Source: a bacterium (GTDB lineage Bacteria > Patescibacteriota > Microgenomatia > UBA1406 > GWC2-37-13). Taken from it: a stretch of DNA of 44,151 nucleotides. The stretch covers positions 1-44,151 of the forward strand of contig JAUSJK010000053.1 in the NCBI GenBank assembly GCA_030647255.1. Reading direction: 5' to 3'. Within the stretch, counting starts at the first letter, position 1; the number at the start of each line of letters is the position of its first letter. This document shows positions 16,452-24,603 of this stretch, piece by piece. A program made the position numbers and the translations under genes. Below the pieces are notes generated by a model that was not told the DNA's origin, searched no databases, and saw only the letters and a program-made list of their open reading frames with translations.

Positions 16452-17183
16452 ATGACAGCCAACGAAATTACCAAAGATGATGTTCGACAAGTAGAGGAAC
16501 TATTTGCTCTCGGAGCGCACATGGGACATAAGAAAAATAGACTTCACCCAAGGGCGAGAGGGTATGTATATAAGATCATCAATGGTGTTTCTATTATCGA
16601 CCTCACTCTGACCATCAAGGATCTTGAGCGGGCAAAACAGTTTCTTCGCGCACAAGGAAAAGAAGGAAAAAAACTTCTTGTTGTTGCGACTAAAAAAGGA
16701 GCCACTCAGCCTATCACTGCGTTCTGCAAAGAGAATTCCATATCGTATATCACCTCCAAATGGCTATCCGGCTTTTTAACCAATTTTACGACTCTCATAA
16801 AAAACGTCAAAAAAATGAATGAGCTGAAGATTGAAAAAGAAAAAGGCGAATGGGATAAATTTGTAAAGCATGAACGAATAGCTCTAGACAAAGAACTGTA
16901 TAAAATGAACAAACTATACGGCGGAATAGCCGATATGATGAAAAAACCTGATGTCGTATTTGTAGTTGACATACGCAAAGAAAAAAATACAGTCAAAGAA
17001 GCGAGAGAAGAAGGGATTCCCATAGTCGCCCTTGTCGACACCAATTGTGACCCACGTGAAGTATCATATCCCGTGGTAGTAAACGACGATAAATCAGGCG
17101 TAGTTGAATATGTCAGCAAGGTCCTTTTACAAGCATACGTTGACGGGAGGAAAGAAGTCAAGATAGAAGCCAAAGCAGCATAA
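16452..17183 (+). CDS. rpsB: 30S ribosomal protein uS2
   Basis: 243 aa, full length. Signature GAHMGHKKNRLHPRARGYVY near the N-terminus and the second signature VVDIRKEKNTVKEAREEGIPIVALVDTNCDP. uS2 binds the back of the 30S platform, close to helix 26, which is enlarged in this genome's 16S. It heads the classical rpsB-tsf-frr run; tsf begins 1 nt after its stop. pyrH, usually between tsf and frr, is not here. Confidence 0.98.
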   Translation: MTANEITKDDVRQVEELFALGAHMGHKKNRLHPRARGYVYKIINGVSIIDLTLTIKDLERAKQFLRAQGKEGKKLLVVATKKGATQPITAFCKENSISYITSKWLSGFLTNFTTLIKNVKKMNELKIEKEKGEWDKFVKHERIALDKELYKMNKLYGGIADMMKKPDVVFVVDIRKEKNTVKEAREEGIPIVALVDTNCDPREVSYPVVVNDDKSGVVEYVSKVLLQAYVDGRKEVKIEAKAA

Positions 17184-17184
17184 T

Positions 17185-17640
17185 ATGGTTAACATTTCTA
17201 AGCTCAAACAACTTCGTGAAGAAACAGGTATATCTTTCTCCCTATGCAAAAAAGCTCTTGAAGAAACAAAAAATAATGTAGAAGAAGCAAAAAAGAAACT
17301 ACAAGAATGGGGAATAGAAAAAGCATCCGAAAAATCCTCTCGAATTACTTCTCAAGGTGGAATCTTCAGTTATGTTCACCACAATAAAAAAATCGCTTCA
17401 CTCGTCGAGTTACAGTCTGAAACGGACTTTGTCTCCGGTAACGCAGAGTTTCAAAAACTTGGAGTTGAAATAGCCATGCAGGTTGCCACATTCCGGGCCG
17501 CCGACGTAGAAGAACTTATGAAGCAAGAATATATCAGAGACGCAGGGAAAACTATCGAACAGCTTGTGAAAGATGCTGTCTTAAAGTTTGGAGAAAATAT
17601 AAAAGTATCAAGAATAGCCCGATGGCAATTGGGAGAATAA
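17185..17640 (+). CDS. tsf: elongation factor Ts, short form
   Basis: 151 aa against about 280-290 in E. coli. UBA-like N-domain (LKQLREETGISFSLCKKALEE), then a single core subdomain with ETDFVSGN, the EF-Tu contact motif. The second core subdomain and coiled-coil are missing, as in other small-genome or mitochondrial-type EF-Ts. It recycles EF-Tu-GDP to EF-Tu-GTP. No frameshift is apparent; the C-terminus (RIARWQLGE) resembles a natural end. Starts right after rpsB. Confidence 0.95.
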   Translation: MVNISKLKQLREETGISFSLCKKALEETKNNVEEAKKKLQEWGIEKASEKSSRITSQGGIFSYVHHNKKIASLVELQSETDFVSGNAEFQKLGVEIAMQVATFRAADVEELMKQEYIRDAGKTIEQLVKDAVLKFGENIKVSRIARWQLGE

Positions 17641-17645
17641 ACAAT

Positions 17646-18206
17646 ATGGATCCAATCATCTCAGAACTCAAAACACTTTCTCAACAGACTGTGTCTCATC
17701 TCAAGGAGGATCTAAAAACCATTCGTACCGGTCGAGCCAATCCTTCAATGCTCGAAAGTATGGTTATAGAGGTATACGGTGGACAATCGAAGCTGAAACT
17801 CATGGAGCTCGCGACAATAACTACTGAAGGACCTTCAACTATCGTCATCATGCCTTTTGACCCATCGACAGTAGGGGATATAGAAAAATCTATTTTAAAA
17901 TCACCCATCGGTTTCACTCCCAGAACTCAGGGAACTCGTATACTTGTCGCCATCCCTCCTTTATCTGAAGAACAAAGACAAAAAATAACCAAAGTAGTCA
18001 ACAGTAAAATAGAAGAAAAGAAAGTTGCAGTAAGGAATCACAGAGACGACGCCAGAAAGAAAATAAAACAGCAGTTTGAGTCCAAATCCATCTCGGAAGA
18101 TCAAAAATATCGTCTAGAAAAAGAAATTGATACACTTACACAAGAATTTACCTCCGAAATCCACCGCATCAAAGAGCAAAAGGATAAAGAGATCATGGAA
18201 GTATAG
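17646..18206 (+). CDS. frr: ribosome recycling factor
   Basis: 186 aa, normal length. LKTIRTGRANPSMLESMVIEVYGG and PLSEEQRQKITKVVNSKIEEKKVAVRNHRDDARKKIK are hallmark RRF segments. With EF-G it splits post-termination ribosomes. The frame is open 24 nt further upstream (MAIGRINN) inside the tsf end; the ATG at 17646 begins the conserved MDPIISELK and follows the tsf stop by 5 nt, so it is preferred. Confidence 0.96.
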   Translation: MDPIISELKTLSQQTVSHLKEDLKTIRTGRANPSMLESMVIEVYGGQSKLKLMELATITTEGPSTIVIMPFDPSTVGDIEKSILKSPIGFTPRTQGTRILVAIPPLSEEQRQKITKVVNSKIEEKKVAVRNHRDDARKKIKQQFESKSISEDQKYRLEKEIDTLTQEFTSEIHRIKEQKDKEIMEV

Positions 18207-18246
18207 CTGAAAACATATTTCAGGTATGATATAGTAAGGAATTCAT

Positions 18247-19326
18247 ATGATTATTACCATTATCTCTTTTATTCTTATCTTAGGACTTCTCGTATTCGTA
18301 CATGAACTCGGACACTTCATCGCCGCCAAAAAAAATGGCATTCTCGTCGAAGAATTTGGTATTGGCTTCCCCCCCCGATTATTCGGAATAAAAAAGGGTG
18401 AAACTCTTTACACCATCAATCTTCTTCCTCTCGGAGGGTTTGTAAAAGTCTATGGAGAAGAGTATCACGAACTTGCGACAAAGGATAAAATACATAAAGA
18501 CAGAGCGTTTGCGTATAAAAAACCTTGGCAGAAAGCCATCGTGATTGTAGCCGGCGTAATTGGTAACTTTTTACTGGGGTGGGTGCTTATTTCATTTCTT
18601 TTCACTCAGGGTGTACCCGTCGCTATCAACAAAGTATTTGTAGACAGCGTCCAGCACAGCTCTCCCGCAGAACAAGCGGGACTGAAGAAAGACGATATTA
18701 TCTCGTCTCTTACGCCACAAAGTGGGTCGGCCATTCCTCTTGGAACTTCGTCTGAACTTGCTACTATCATACAAAAATATGGCGACAAACAAGTAACTCT
18801 TACATATATTCGAAACGGAAATACATATGAAACACAGCTTACACCAAGAAAAAATCCACCACCAGGACAAGGATCTATCGGTATTGTGATGATCACTAAG
18901 TTCACGGAAAGAAAATATCCTTGGTACCAAGCGCCTTTCTACGGACTCGGACACGCGTTTGATATCACGAAAACTATCGTTACCGAGCTTTCCAAGACCA
19001 TTATTCAGTTGGTTTCACTCCAGAAACCTCAAGTAGATGTCACCGGACCTATCGGTATAGCCCGATTTACCGGTCAAGCAATCAAGTTTGGTCACAATGC
19101 CGTGCTGGAATTTATCGCTCTTCTTTCTTTGAATTTAGCAGTGGTAAATATTTTACCATTTCCCGCACTTGATGGAGGACGACTTGTTTTTATAATCTAT
19201 GAGTGGATCACGAAAAAAAGAGTCAACCAAGCGTTTGAGAGAAATCTTAATCTCGCAGGTATAGTCATATTGCTTACCCTGGCAGTCCTTATCTCTATCA
19301 ATGATGTAATCAAAATTTATAAATAA
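18247..19326 (+). CDS. rseP: RseP-type site-2 protease (M50)
   Basis: 359 aa. HELGH (about residues 19-23) in TM1, a central PDZ domain (about 120-205, GLKKDDIISSLTPQSG...) and NILPFPALDGGRLVF carrying the third zinc ligand Asp in a late TM. It cuts membrane-embedded substrates, typically anti-sigma factors or signal-peptide remnants. AAGGA (18236-18240) gives a Shine-Dalgarno 6 nt before the ATG, and a TATAGT box (18230-18235) overlaps it. uppS and cdsA, frequent neighbours between frr and rseP, are absent. The cmk-like gene starts 1 nt after its stop. Confidence 0.94.
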   Translation: MIITIISFILILGLLVFVHELGHFIAAKKNGILVEEFGIGFPPRLFGIKKGETLYTINLLPLGGFVKVYGEEYHELATKDKIHKDRAFAYKKPWQKAIVIVAGVIGNFLLGWVLISFLFTQGVPVAINKVFVDSVQHSSPAEQAGLKKDDIISSLTPQSGSAIPLGTSSELATIIQKYGDKQVTLTYIRNGNTYETQLTPRKNPPPGQGSIGIVMITKFTERKYPWYQAPFYGLGHAFDITKTIVTELSKTIIQLVSLQKPQVDVTGPIGIARFTGQAIKFGHNAVLEFIALLSLNLAVVNILPFPALDGGRLVFIIYEWITKKRVNQAFERNLNLAGIVILLTLAVLISINDVIKIYK

Positions 19327-19327
19327 T

Positions 19328-19921
19328 ATGACTTTGAAATTTGACAACCTCACTATATCAGGAGGTATTGCAGTGGGCACTTCTACGTTGGCAAACAATC
19401 TTAAAACATACCTCAAGCCATACAGCTGGACTTTTTTCTCGGGAGGAGAATTTATGAGAGATTATGCCATAAAAAAAGGGCTTTTTCCTAAGGATAATAG
19501 ACAACATCACAATGCCAATGTATATTCAGATGAGTTTGATAAACAGATAGATTACGGCATGCGAGAACGTTTACAAAAAGAAAAACATATTGTACTAGAA
19601 GCGTGGCTCTCCGGATTTTTCGCCAAAGATCTTAAAAATACGTTAAAGGTACTTCTCGTCTGCTCAAATGAAGCTTTACGAATAGATAGAGTTGCCAATA
19701 GAGACCAAGTAAGCATATCTGAAGCAAAGAATTTAATAAAAGAAAGAGTAGAAAGTAATTTTAAAAAATGGGAAAGACTTTATGGAGTAAGTGATTTTTT
19801 CGATCCAAAGTACTATGATCTCATCCTCGACACCTACTCCTCCGGACAAATGGAAACGGCCGGCAAAGTCCTTGACGCTCTAGGCTATGACAACGGCAAA
19901 ATCGTCATAAATAAGAAGTAG
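19328..19921 (+). CDS. cytidylate-kinase-like P-loop kinase
   Basis: 197 aa. P-loop SGGIAVGTSTLANNLKTYL, an FSGGEFMRD segment where Cmk-type kinases bind the nucleotide, DEFDKQIDYGMRERLQKEKHIVLEAWLSGF, and an arginine-rich lid (RIDRVANRDQVS). It matches the AAA_18/Cmk-like kinase family better than bacterial Cmk proper (about 220 aa), whose CMP-specific insertion is lacking. It may phosphorylate CMP or act on another nucleoside monophosphate. Directly coupled to rseP. Confidence 0.78.
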   Translation: MTLKFDNLTISGGIAVGTSTLANNLKTYLKPYSWTFFSGGEFMRDYAIKKGLFPKDNRQHHNANVYSDEFDKQIDYGMRERLQKEKHIVLEAWLSGFFAKDLKNTLKVLLVCSNEALRIDRVANRDQVSISEAKNLIKERVESNFKKWERLYGVSDFFDPKYYDLILDTYSSGQMETAGKVLDALGYDNGKIVINKK

Positions 19922-19955
19922 CCCCGAATTCACTTCTTAGATATCACTAACCCAA

Positions 19956-19974
19956 ACCAACCTGCCAGGTTAGT
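19956..19974 (+). repeat. REP palindrome, left of RAYT 1
   Basis: ACCAACCTGCCAGGTTAGT: AACCTG/CAGGTT around a single C, with one C-A mismatch in the extended stem. It is a copy of the perfect palindrome at 20778-20804 on the other side of the transposase gene. Confidence 0.75.
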
Positions 19975-20060
19975 CGACATATCCTGACAATCCGAAAACT
20001 CTATTTTGTCGCTTATATGCTATTGACTGTCTTCAAATTGTATCTCAAAATTATAAATAT

Positions 20061-20744
20061 ATGCCTGGAAGAGAAATTCAGTTTTCTACTGACGAAATCT
20101 ATCATATCTTTACAAAAACATTAGATCATAAAAGTATTTTTAGAGACAATTCCTATCCTAATCTTTTTCTAAAAATTCTCCATTATTATCGATCGAGTGC
20201 GGTCACCGTTAGTTTTTCTGACTTTAAAAATTTACCAGAAGAAAATAAGATTCGTCTGCAAAAGAAAATTGATATGAGAAAGTATTTCCATATTGAAGTT
20301 CTTAGTTATTGTATAATGCCTACTCATTTCCACCTTCTTATAAGACAAGTGAGAGAAAAGGGCATTACTACCTGTATTTCAAATACACTCAACTCGTTCA
20401 CTCGAACTTACAATTTACTTTCCGAAAGAATGGGGCCAATTTTTCTTCGACCATTCAAATCGGTAGAGGTGAGAAGTAGAGAGCAATTTATCCATGTTTC
20501 CAGATATATTCATTTAAATCCATACTCTTCTTCTATTGTGAGTTCCTTTAATGAACTTCTTGAATATCCCTATTCATCAATAAAAACATATCTAAATACT
20601 ACTCTAAATCCACTCATATCAGATTCAGCGCTTTTACTGGGTGAGTTTCAAAACGATTGTAATAAATACAAAAATTTTCTGTTGGATAATGCCGATTATC
20701 AACAGCATTTGGAAAGATTAAAGTATCTCCAAAAATGGGAATAG
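20061..20744 (+). CDS. REP-associated tyrosine transposase (Y1_Tnp/RAYT)
   Basis: 227 aa. Single-stranded-DNA transposase of the HUH type: YHIFTKTLDHKSIF near the N-terminus, CIMPTHFHLLI (HUH metal site His-Phe-His) and SRYIHLNPYS with the catalytic Tyr. GPIFLRPFKSVEV links the two, as in RAYT and IS200-like proteins. It is flanked on both sides by the same REP palindrome (19956-19974 and 20778-20804), as expected when the enzyme recognises and moves these hairpins. The ATG follows a TTATAA-like stretch. The gene seems intact, inserted between the cmk-like gene and the proline operon. Confidence 0.9.
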   Translation: MPGREIQFSTDEIYHIFTKTLDHKSIFRDNSYPNLFLKILHYYRSSAVTVSFSDFKNLPEENKIRLQKKIDMRKYFHIEVLSYCIMPTHFHLLIRQVREKGITTCISNTLNSFTRTYNLLSERMGPIFLRPFKSVEVRSREQFIHVSRYIHLNPYSSSIVSSFNELLEYPYSSIKTYLNTTLNPLISDSALLLGEFQNDCNKYKNFLLDNADYQQHLERLKYLQKWE

Positions 20745-20777
20745 AATTGCTTTTCAATTTTTAGATTGTCCCATCAA

Positions 20778-20804
20778 TCCAACCAACCTGCCAGGTTGGT
20801 TGGA
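20778..20804 (+). repeat. REP palindrome, right of RAYT 1
   Basis: A perfect 13-bp inverted repeat around one C: TCCAACCAACCTG / CAGGTTGGTTGGA. It shares its core with the left copy. Strong cruciform or hairpin potential on both strands; it lies 33 nt after the transposase stop. Confidence 0.85.
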
Positions 20805-20850
20805 CTGTCGTAGTAATACGTAGTCGATTTTTCCAGGAGTTACTCTGAAC

Positions 20851-20879
20851 TTGATTTTTACATAACTCTTTTGTATAAT
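20851..20879 (+). promoter_or_regulatory. promoter of the T-box/proC operon
   Basis: TTGATT (20851-20856), 17-nt spacer, TATAAT (20874-20879). The transcript would start near 20886, exactly where stem I of the T-box begins. Confidence 0.75.
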
Positions 20880-20885
20880 GTCCTC

Positions 20886-21124
20886 AAAGCATTGAGGGAG
20901 CTCCCACTCCTGAACACAAGGTTGCATACGATGAGTATGACGGAAGGAATACCGTATAAATACATCCGAAGTGTGTCGTAAAAAACGGAGCACTATGAGA
21001 GCTTTATAACACACACTGTAAAAGGTGTGTTTTTTAAAGCTAAAAACAAGGTGGTACCACGGAACTTTAAGCCGTCCTTGTAATTTATAACGTTATCGTT
21101 ATAAGTCGTCAGGACGGTTTTTTT
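20886..21124 (+). ncRNA. T-box riboswitch (proline type)
   Basis: A tRNA-sensing leader. Stem I closes with AAAGC (20886-20890)/GCTTT (21001-21005), with GCTCC/GGAGC above it. The distal part has helix ATACG/CGTAT, an ATGA bulge (20931-20934), helix GTAT/ATAC and a 10-nt loop, matching the AG-bulge and distal loop that contact the tRNA elbow. Stem III is ACACAC/GTGTGT (21011-21030). The antiterminator is canonical: ACAAGG (21046-21051), the bulge TGGTACC (21052-21058), ACGG, loop, then CCGT and CCTTGT (21072-21081). TGGT can pair with the ACCA end of an uncharged tRNA. A CCG (20966-20968) followed by A on the 3' side of stem I is the likely specifier, reading Pro. Downstream genes are proC and proS. 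Confidence 0.92.
21072..21124 (+). terminator. T-box attenuator terminator
   Basis: CCGTCCT (21072-21078) pairs with AGGACGG (21111-21117), enclosing a perfect inner hairpin TTATAACG/CGTTATAA, and is followed by seven T. The 5' arm is the same sequence used by the antiterminator, so the two folds exclude each other. The T-run touches the proC ATG at 21125. Confidence 0.92.
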
Positions 21125-22000
21125 ATGGAAAAAATTACTAATGAGTTAGAATTACAAACAATACAAAAAAGCAGAATTGGTATTATCGGACTAGGCAATA
21201 TTGGATTACCTATGGCAAAGGGTCTAATACAAGCGGGTATACTTCGAGAGAAACAACTCTTTCTTAGTAATAGAGTCCGAGAGACTACGGAAATGTTAAG
21301 TAAAGATCTTACTAATTTTCCTGAAGTAGTTATTGCCGAAAATAACGACGATGTTGCCAAAAACTGTGATATCATTTTTGTCGCCCTTAAACAAAAACAA
21401 ATACAAAAAGAATTTTACCAGTGGAAAGAATTAGATATTCTCAAGAAAGATGCTCTTCTTGTATCTCTTGCGGCCGGCGTAAGAATCGATACGCTCATAA
21501 AATGGCTAGGAAACCCTTCACAACCGATGGCAAGAGTCATGCCTAATATAGCTGTTGCAGTAGGCAAGGGAGTATTTGGCTGGACCGTTAGTGATAAAGT
21601 TACCATTGGCCAATGTAAAACTCTTAAGTATCTTTTGAGCACTTTAGGTACAGAATGCCTGGTCGATTCAGATGAAAAAATTGATACCATTACCGCTGTG
21701 TCTGGAAGTTGCCCTGCCTATTTTTTTTATCTAGCGGAAGAAATGATAGAAACTGCAGTTCAAATGGGTATGCAGCAAAAACAAGCACAAAAAATCGTCC
21801 AGGAAACACTTATTGGAGCAGCCACATTGCTTGACCAATCCCAAAGTAACGTTACCACATTGCTAGAACAAATAATCTCAAAGGGAGGCACAACTGAAGC
21901 GGCACTCAAAGTTCTTTACTTCAGAGACATTATTGAAAAAGCAATGAAATCAGCAAAAAATAAAGCCGCTGAAATAGGCAACCATTTCGACTTATTATAA
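21125..22000 (+). CDS. proC: pyrroline-5-carboxylate reductase
   Basis: 291 aa. Last step of proline synthesis, P5C to proline with NAD(P)H. Rossmann motif IGIIGLGNIGLPMAKGL, central MPNIAVAVGKGVFGW (family: MPNTP--VG-G), and the C-terminal P5CR signature SGSCPAYFFYLAEEMIETAVQMG...ISKGGTTEAAL. A 16-residue N-terminal extension precedes the Rossmann fold. The ATG directly abuts the terminator T-run, so the only purine-rich site before it is AGGACGG, which is also the 3' arm of the terminator. Regulated by the T-box; proS follows. Confidence 0.95.
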   Translation: MEKITNELELQTIQKSRIGIIGLGNIGLPMAKGLIQAGILREKQLFLSNRVRETTEMLSKDLTNFPEVVIAENNDDVAKNCDIIFVALKQKQIQKEFYQWKELDILKKDALLVSLAAGVRIDTLIKWLGNPSQPMARVMPNIAVAVGKGVFGWTVSDKVTIGQCKTLKYLLSTLGTECLVDSDEKIDTITAVSGSCPAYFFYLAEEMIETAVQMGMQQKQAQKIVQETLIGAATLLDQSQSNVTTLLEQIISKGGTTEAALKVLYFRDIIEKAMKSAKNKAAEIGNHFDLL

Positions 22001-22006
22001 ATTTTG

Positions 22007-22012
22007 TATAAT
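22007..22012 (+). promoter_or_regulatory. -10 box before proS, leaderless spacing
   Basis: TATAAT, 6 nt before the proS ATG at 22019. It suggests that proS also has a constitutive start of its own, independent of the T-box. No convincing -35 is seen. Confidence 0.5.
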
Positions 22013-22018
22013 ACATCT

Positions 22019-23722
22019 ATGTTGTACTCAAAAATGTACGGTAGAACGAATAAAAGTTTTAAAGAGTTCAAATCTGTTAATGCGACTCTTCTCCAAAAAG
22101 CCGGTTTTATAGAACAGGCCATGGCAGGTGTCTATTATTACCTGCCTTTAGGATTACGAGTGCTTTCAAAAATAGAACAAATAATAAGAGACGAGATGAA
22201 CAAAATCTCATCAGAGATGCTTATGCCTTCTATCGTTCCACAAGAATTATGGAAACAAACGGGTCGACTGGAAACAGTTGACGTACTCATGAAGACTGTT
22301 GGTGCGAATAAACTTTCTCAAGAAAAAAACGATGCTGAATACGTACTAAATTCAACCCACGAAGATACAATTACTCCTCTCACCCAGAAATTGTATAAAA
22401 GTTATAAGGATTTTCCTATCTCTGTCTATCAAATCCAAACAAAATTCAGAAATGAACCCCGCGCCAAGTCAGGACTTCTGAGGTGCAGGGAGTTTCGTAT
22501 GAAAGATCTTTATAGTTTTCATACATCTGTCGAAGATCTTAAAAAATATTATGAAGTGGTAAAAAATGCCTACTGGAATGTATTTGAGAGAGTAGGATTA
22601 AAAAAAGACACCTACATAACCTTAGCCTCGGGTGGAGACTTTACCGATGACTATTCTCATGAGTTTCAAACGCTTTCTGATGCAGGAGAAGATGTTATTT
22701 TTCATGTAAAAAGTAAAGGTCTCACCTTTAATAAAGAGGTCACACCAAGCAAAGCTCCAGAAATAAATGATTTGGGACCTGTGTTGCCTCGTAAAGATAT
22801 CAAAGGAGAAGGAATAATCGGAGTCAATGAGTTGGCAAAGTTTCTAAACATTCCTATAGAGAGAACTACTAAAACGATGATTTTTGAGACAGACGAAGGA
22901 AAAATTGTCGCCGCTGCCGTTCGTGGAGGATATAATATCAACGAGGAAAAACTTAAAAAAATCGTTGGCGCCCACTCCATCAAACTAGTTTCTCCGGAAA
23001 CAGTCAAAAAAGTAACCGGAGCTGAAATAGGATATGCGGGTATTCTCAACCTTCCCTCAGACGTACAAGTTGTCATGGACGAATCACTTAAAGGGAGAAA
23101 AAACTTTGAATGCGGAGCAAACAAGACACACTATCACTCGACCAATATTAATTTTGGCAGAGATGTTCAGGAACCGGATAAATTCTATGATATTAAAATA
23201 GCCAAAGAAGGAGATGTGTACCCGGAAACAGGGGAAAAGTATGAGGTACATAAAGCAGCCGAGGTAGGGAACATATTCCCTCTCTATACCAAATTCACGA
23301 AAGCATTCAATTATTATTACACCGACGCTGAGGGCAAAGAACAACCAATTTATATGGGTTGTTATGGTATTGGTTCAAGCCGTATTATGGGTGTTATAGT
23401 TGAAAAGTTCCATGATGAAAAAGGAATTATGTGGCCGGAAAATGTGGCGCCTTTTCACATACACCTTATTGGACTTGATCTCCATGATGACGAAATAAGT
23501 AAAAAAGCTCACGCCCTTTATAAAAAGTTGACGGAAGAATACAAACAGGAAGTACTATTTGACGATAGAGTGGAAACACGAGCCGGTGAGAAGTTCGCCG
23601 ACGCTGATCTTATAGGCATACCTGTGCGTCTCGTCATATCAAAAAAATCCGGAGACAAAATTGAGTATAAAAAAAGGGCTGAAAAGGAATCGAAACTTGT
23701 GAATGTGGAGGAGATAGTATGA
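22019..23722 (+). CDS. proS: prolyl-tRNA synthetase
   Basis: 567 aa, bacterial type. Class II motifs: motif 2 around TKFRNEPRAKSGLLRCREFRMKDLYSFH, motif 3 at MGCYGIGSSRIMGVIVEKF; C-terminal anticodon domain from about 465. Between motifs 2 and 3 lies the YbaK-like editing insertion (about 225-375, with FETDEGKIVAAAVRGGYNINEEKL). It charges tRNA-Pro, the effector of the upstream T-box. A TTG start 15 nt upstream is in frame, but it would overlap the TATAAT box; the ATG starts the conserved MLYSKMYGRT and is preferred. The stop overlaps the next ATG (ATGA). Confidence 0.97.
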   Translation: MLYSKMYGRTNKSFKEFKSVNATLLQKAGFIEQAMAGVYYYLPLGLRVLSKIEQIIRDEMNKISSEMLMPSIVPQELWKQTGRLETVDVLMKTVGANKLSQEKNDAEYVLNSTHEDTITPLTQKLYKSYKDFPISVYQIQTKFRNEPRAKSGLLRCREFRMKDLYSFHTSVEDLKKYYEVVKNAYWNVFERVGLKKDTYITLASGGDFTDDYSHEFQTLSDAGEDVIFHVKSKGLTFNKEVTPSKAPEINDLGPVLPRKDIKGEGIIGVNELAKFLNIPIERTTKTMIFETDEGKIVAAAVRGGYNINEEKLKKIVGAHSIKLVSPETVKKVTGAEIGYAGILNLPSDVQVVMDESLKGRKNFECGANKTHYHSTNINFGRDVQEPDKFYDIKIAKEGDVYPETGEKYEVHKAAEVGNIFPLYTKFTKAFNYYYTDAEGKEQPIYMGCYGIGSSRIMGVIVEKFHDEKGIMWPENVAPFHIHLIGLDLHDDEISKKAHALYKKLTEEYKQEVLFDDRVETRAGEKFADADLIGIPVRLVISKKSGDKIEYKKRAEKESKLVNVEEIV

Positions 23723-24552
23723 AACTGCTTGTCACTCACCAATCTCCAGACTTTGACGCCTGCGCCGCCTGTTGGCTGATTCAAAAATATCTACCCGGAT
23801 GGAGTGAGGCAGAGCTGGCATTTGTACCCCCGGGAGGAACATACAATGATCGTGATCCCGATAAAAACCCCGACATCATTCATGTTGACACAGGCAAGGG
23901 ACAATTCGATCATCATCAATTTTCCGGTCGCCACTCGGCCGCAGAAAAAGTATTAATCTACCTAAAGGAAAATGTGCTCACTCCCCAAAAAGACACTCCC
24001 GCTCTTGAACGGATAGTCGAATTTATTACCTCCATAGATAATTTTGACGAAGTTCATTTTGCAAATCCCGGAGCAGATTTATACGATTATCTTCTTCCTC
24101 AACTTATTGGGGGAATAAAAAAAGAACTTCATGAAGATGTACACGTCGTGCACACCTCCCATCTTCTTTTCGATGCCACGCTCCAAATCATAAAAAATAA
24201 AATAAAAAATGAACAGGAAATACATAAAGGGCTCATTCTCCATACTTCTTTAGGGAAAACTCTCGTCATAGAAACGGGGAACGAAGGCATATCTAAGTTT
24301 TCATTAAAAAACGGTTTTACACTCGTTGTGCGGATAAATACCAAGATAGGAAATATCAATATCAAGTCTTTTCCCAGGCCTGAGTATGATCTGACCAGCC
24401 TATATGAAATACTAAAAAAAACTGATCCTCAGGCGAACTGGTACTTTCACTCATCCAAACACATCATCTCTACCGGTCCTCTCAGCGCTTCCTCAGCCAA
24501 ACCTACCACTCTCACCATCGCAAAGATCATTGAAATCGTCAAGAAAATATAA
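23719..24552 (+). CDS. DHH-like phosphoesterase-family protein
   Basis: 277 aa. The opening VTHQSPDFDACAACWLI matches the first metal motif of the DHH superfamily (xDxDA), and HVDTGKGQFDHHQFSGRHSA supplies the D-HH motif. It resembles short single-protein DHH-related hydrolases acting on phosphoesters or nucleotides; the substrate is unknown, and the DHHA1 domain is not obvious. Translationally coupled to proS by a 4-nt overlap with GGAGG upstream. Cytosolic. Confidence 0.72.
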   Translation: MKLLVTHQSPDFDACAACWLIQKYLPGWSEAELAFVPPGGTYNDRDPDKNPDIIHVDTGKGQFDHHQFSGRHSAAEKVLIYLKENVLTPQKDTPALERIVEFITSIDNFDEVHFANPGADLYDYLLPQLIGGIKKELHEDVHVVHTSHLLFDATLQIIKNKIKNEQEIHKGLILHTSLGKTLVIETGNEGISKFSLKNGFTLVVRINTKIGNINIKSFPRPEYDLTSLYEILKKTDPQANWYFHSSKHIISTGPLSASSAKPTTLTIAKIIEIVKKI

Positions 24553-24580
24553 TACAATTCGATTGTAGAAATTAACTGTT

Positions 24581-24598
24581 TATAATATTTAGGGGGTG
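24581..24598 (+). promoter_or_regulatory. rpsU -10 box and strong Shine-Dalgarno
   Basis: TATAAT (24581-24586) is followed by AGGGGGTG (24591-24598), 5 nt before the rpsU ATG. The transcript would begin around the purine run, so the site would sit at the very 5' end of the mRNA. It is the clearest Shine-Dalgarno in the window and contrasts with the leaderless genes. Confidence 0.6.
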
Positions 24599-24603
24599 TT
24601 TTT

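Noticed and set aside
20754-21014. 86-codon minus-strand frame over the T-box leader
   Set aside because: The region is fully explained by the riboswitch on the plus strand.
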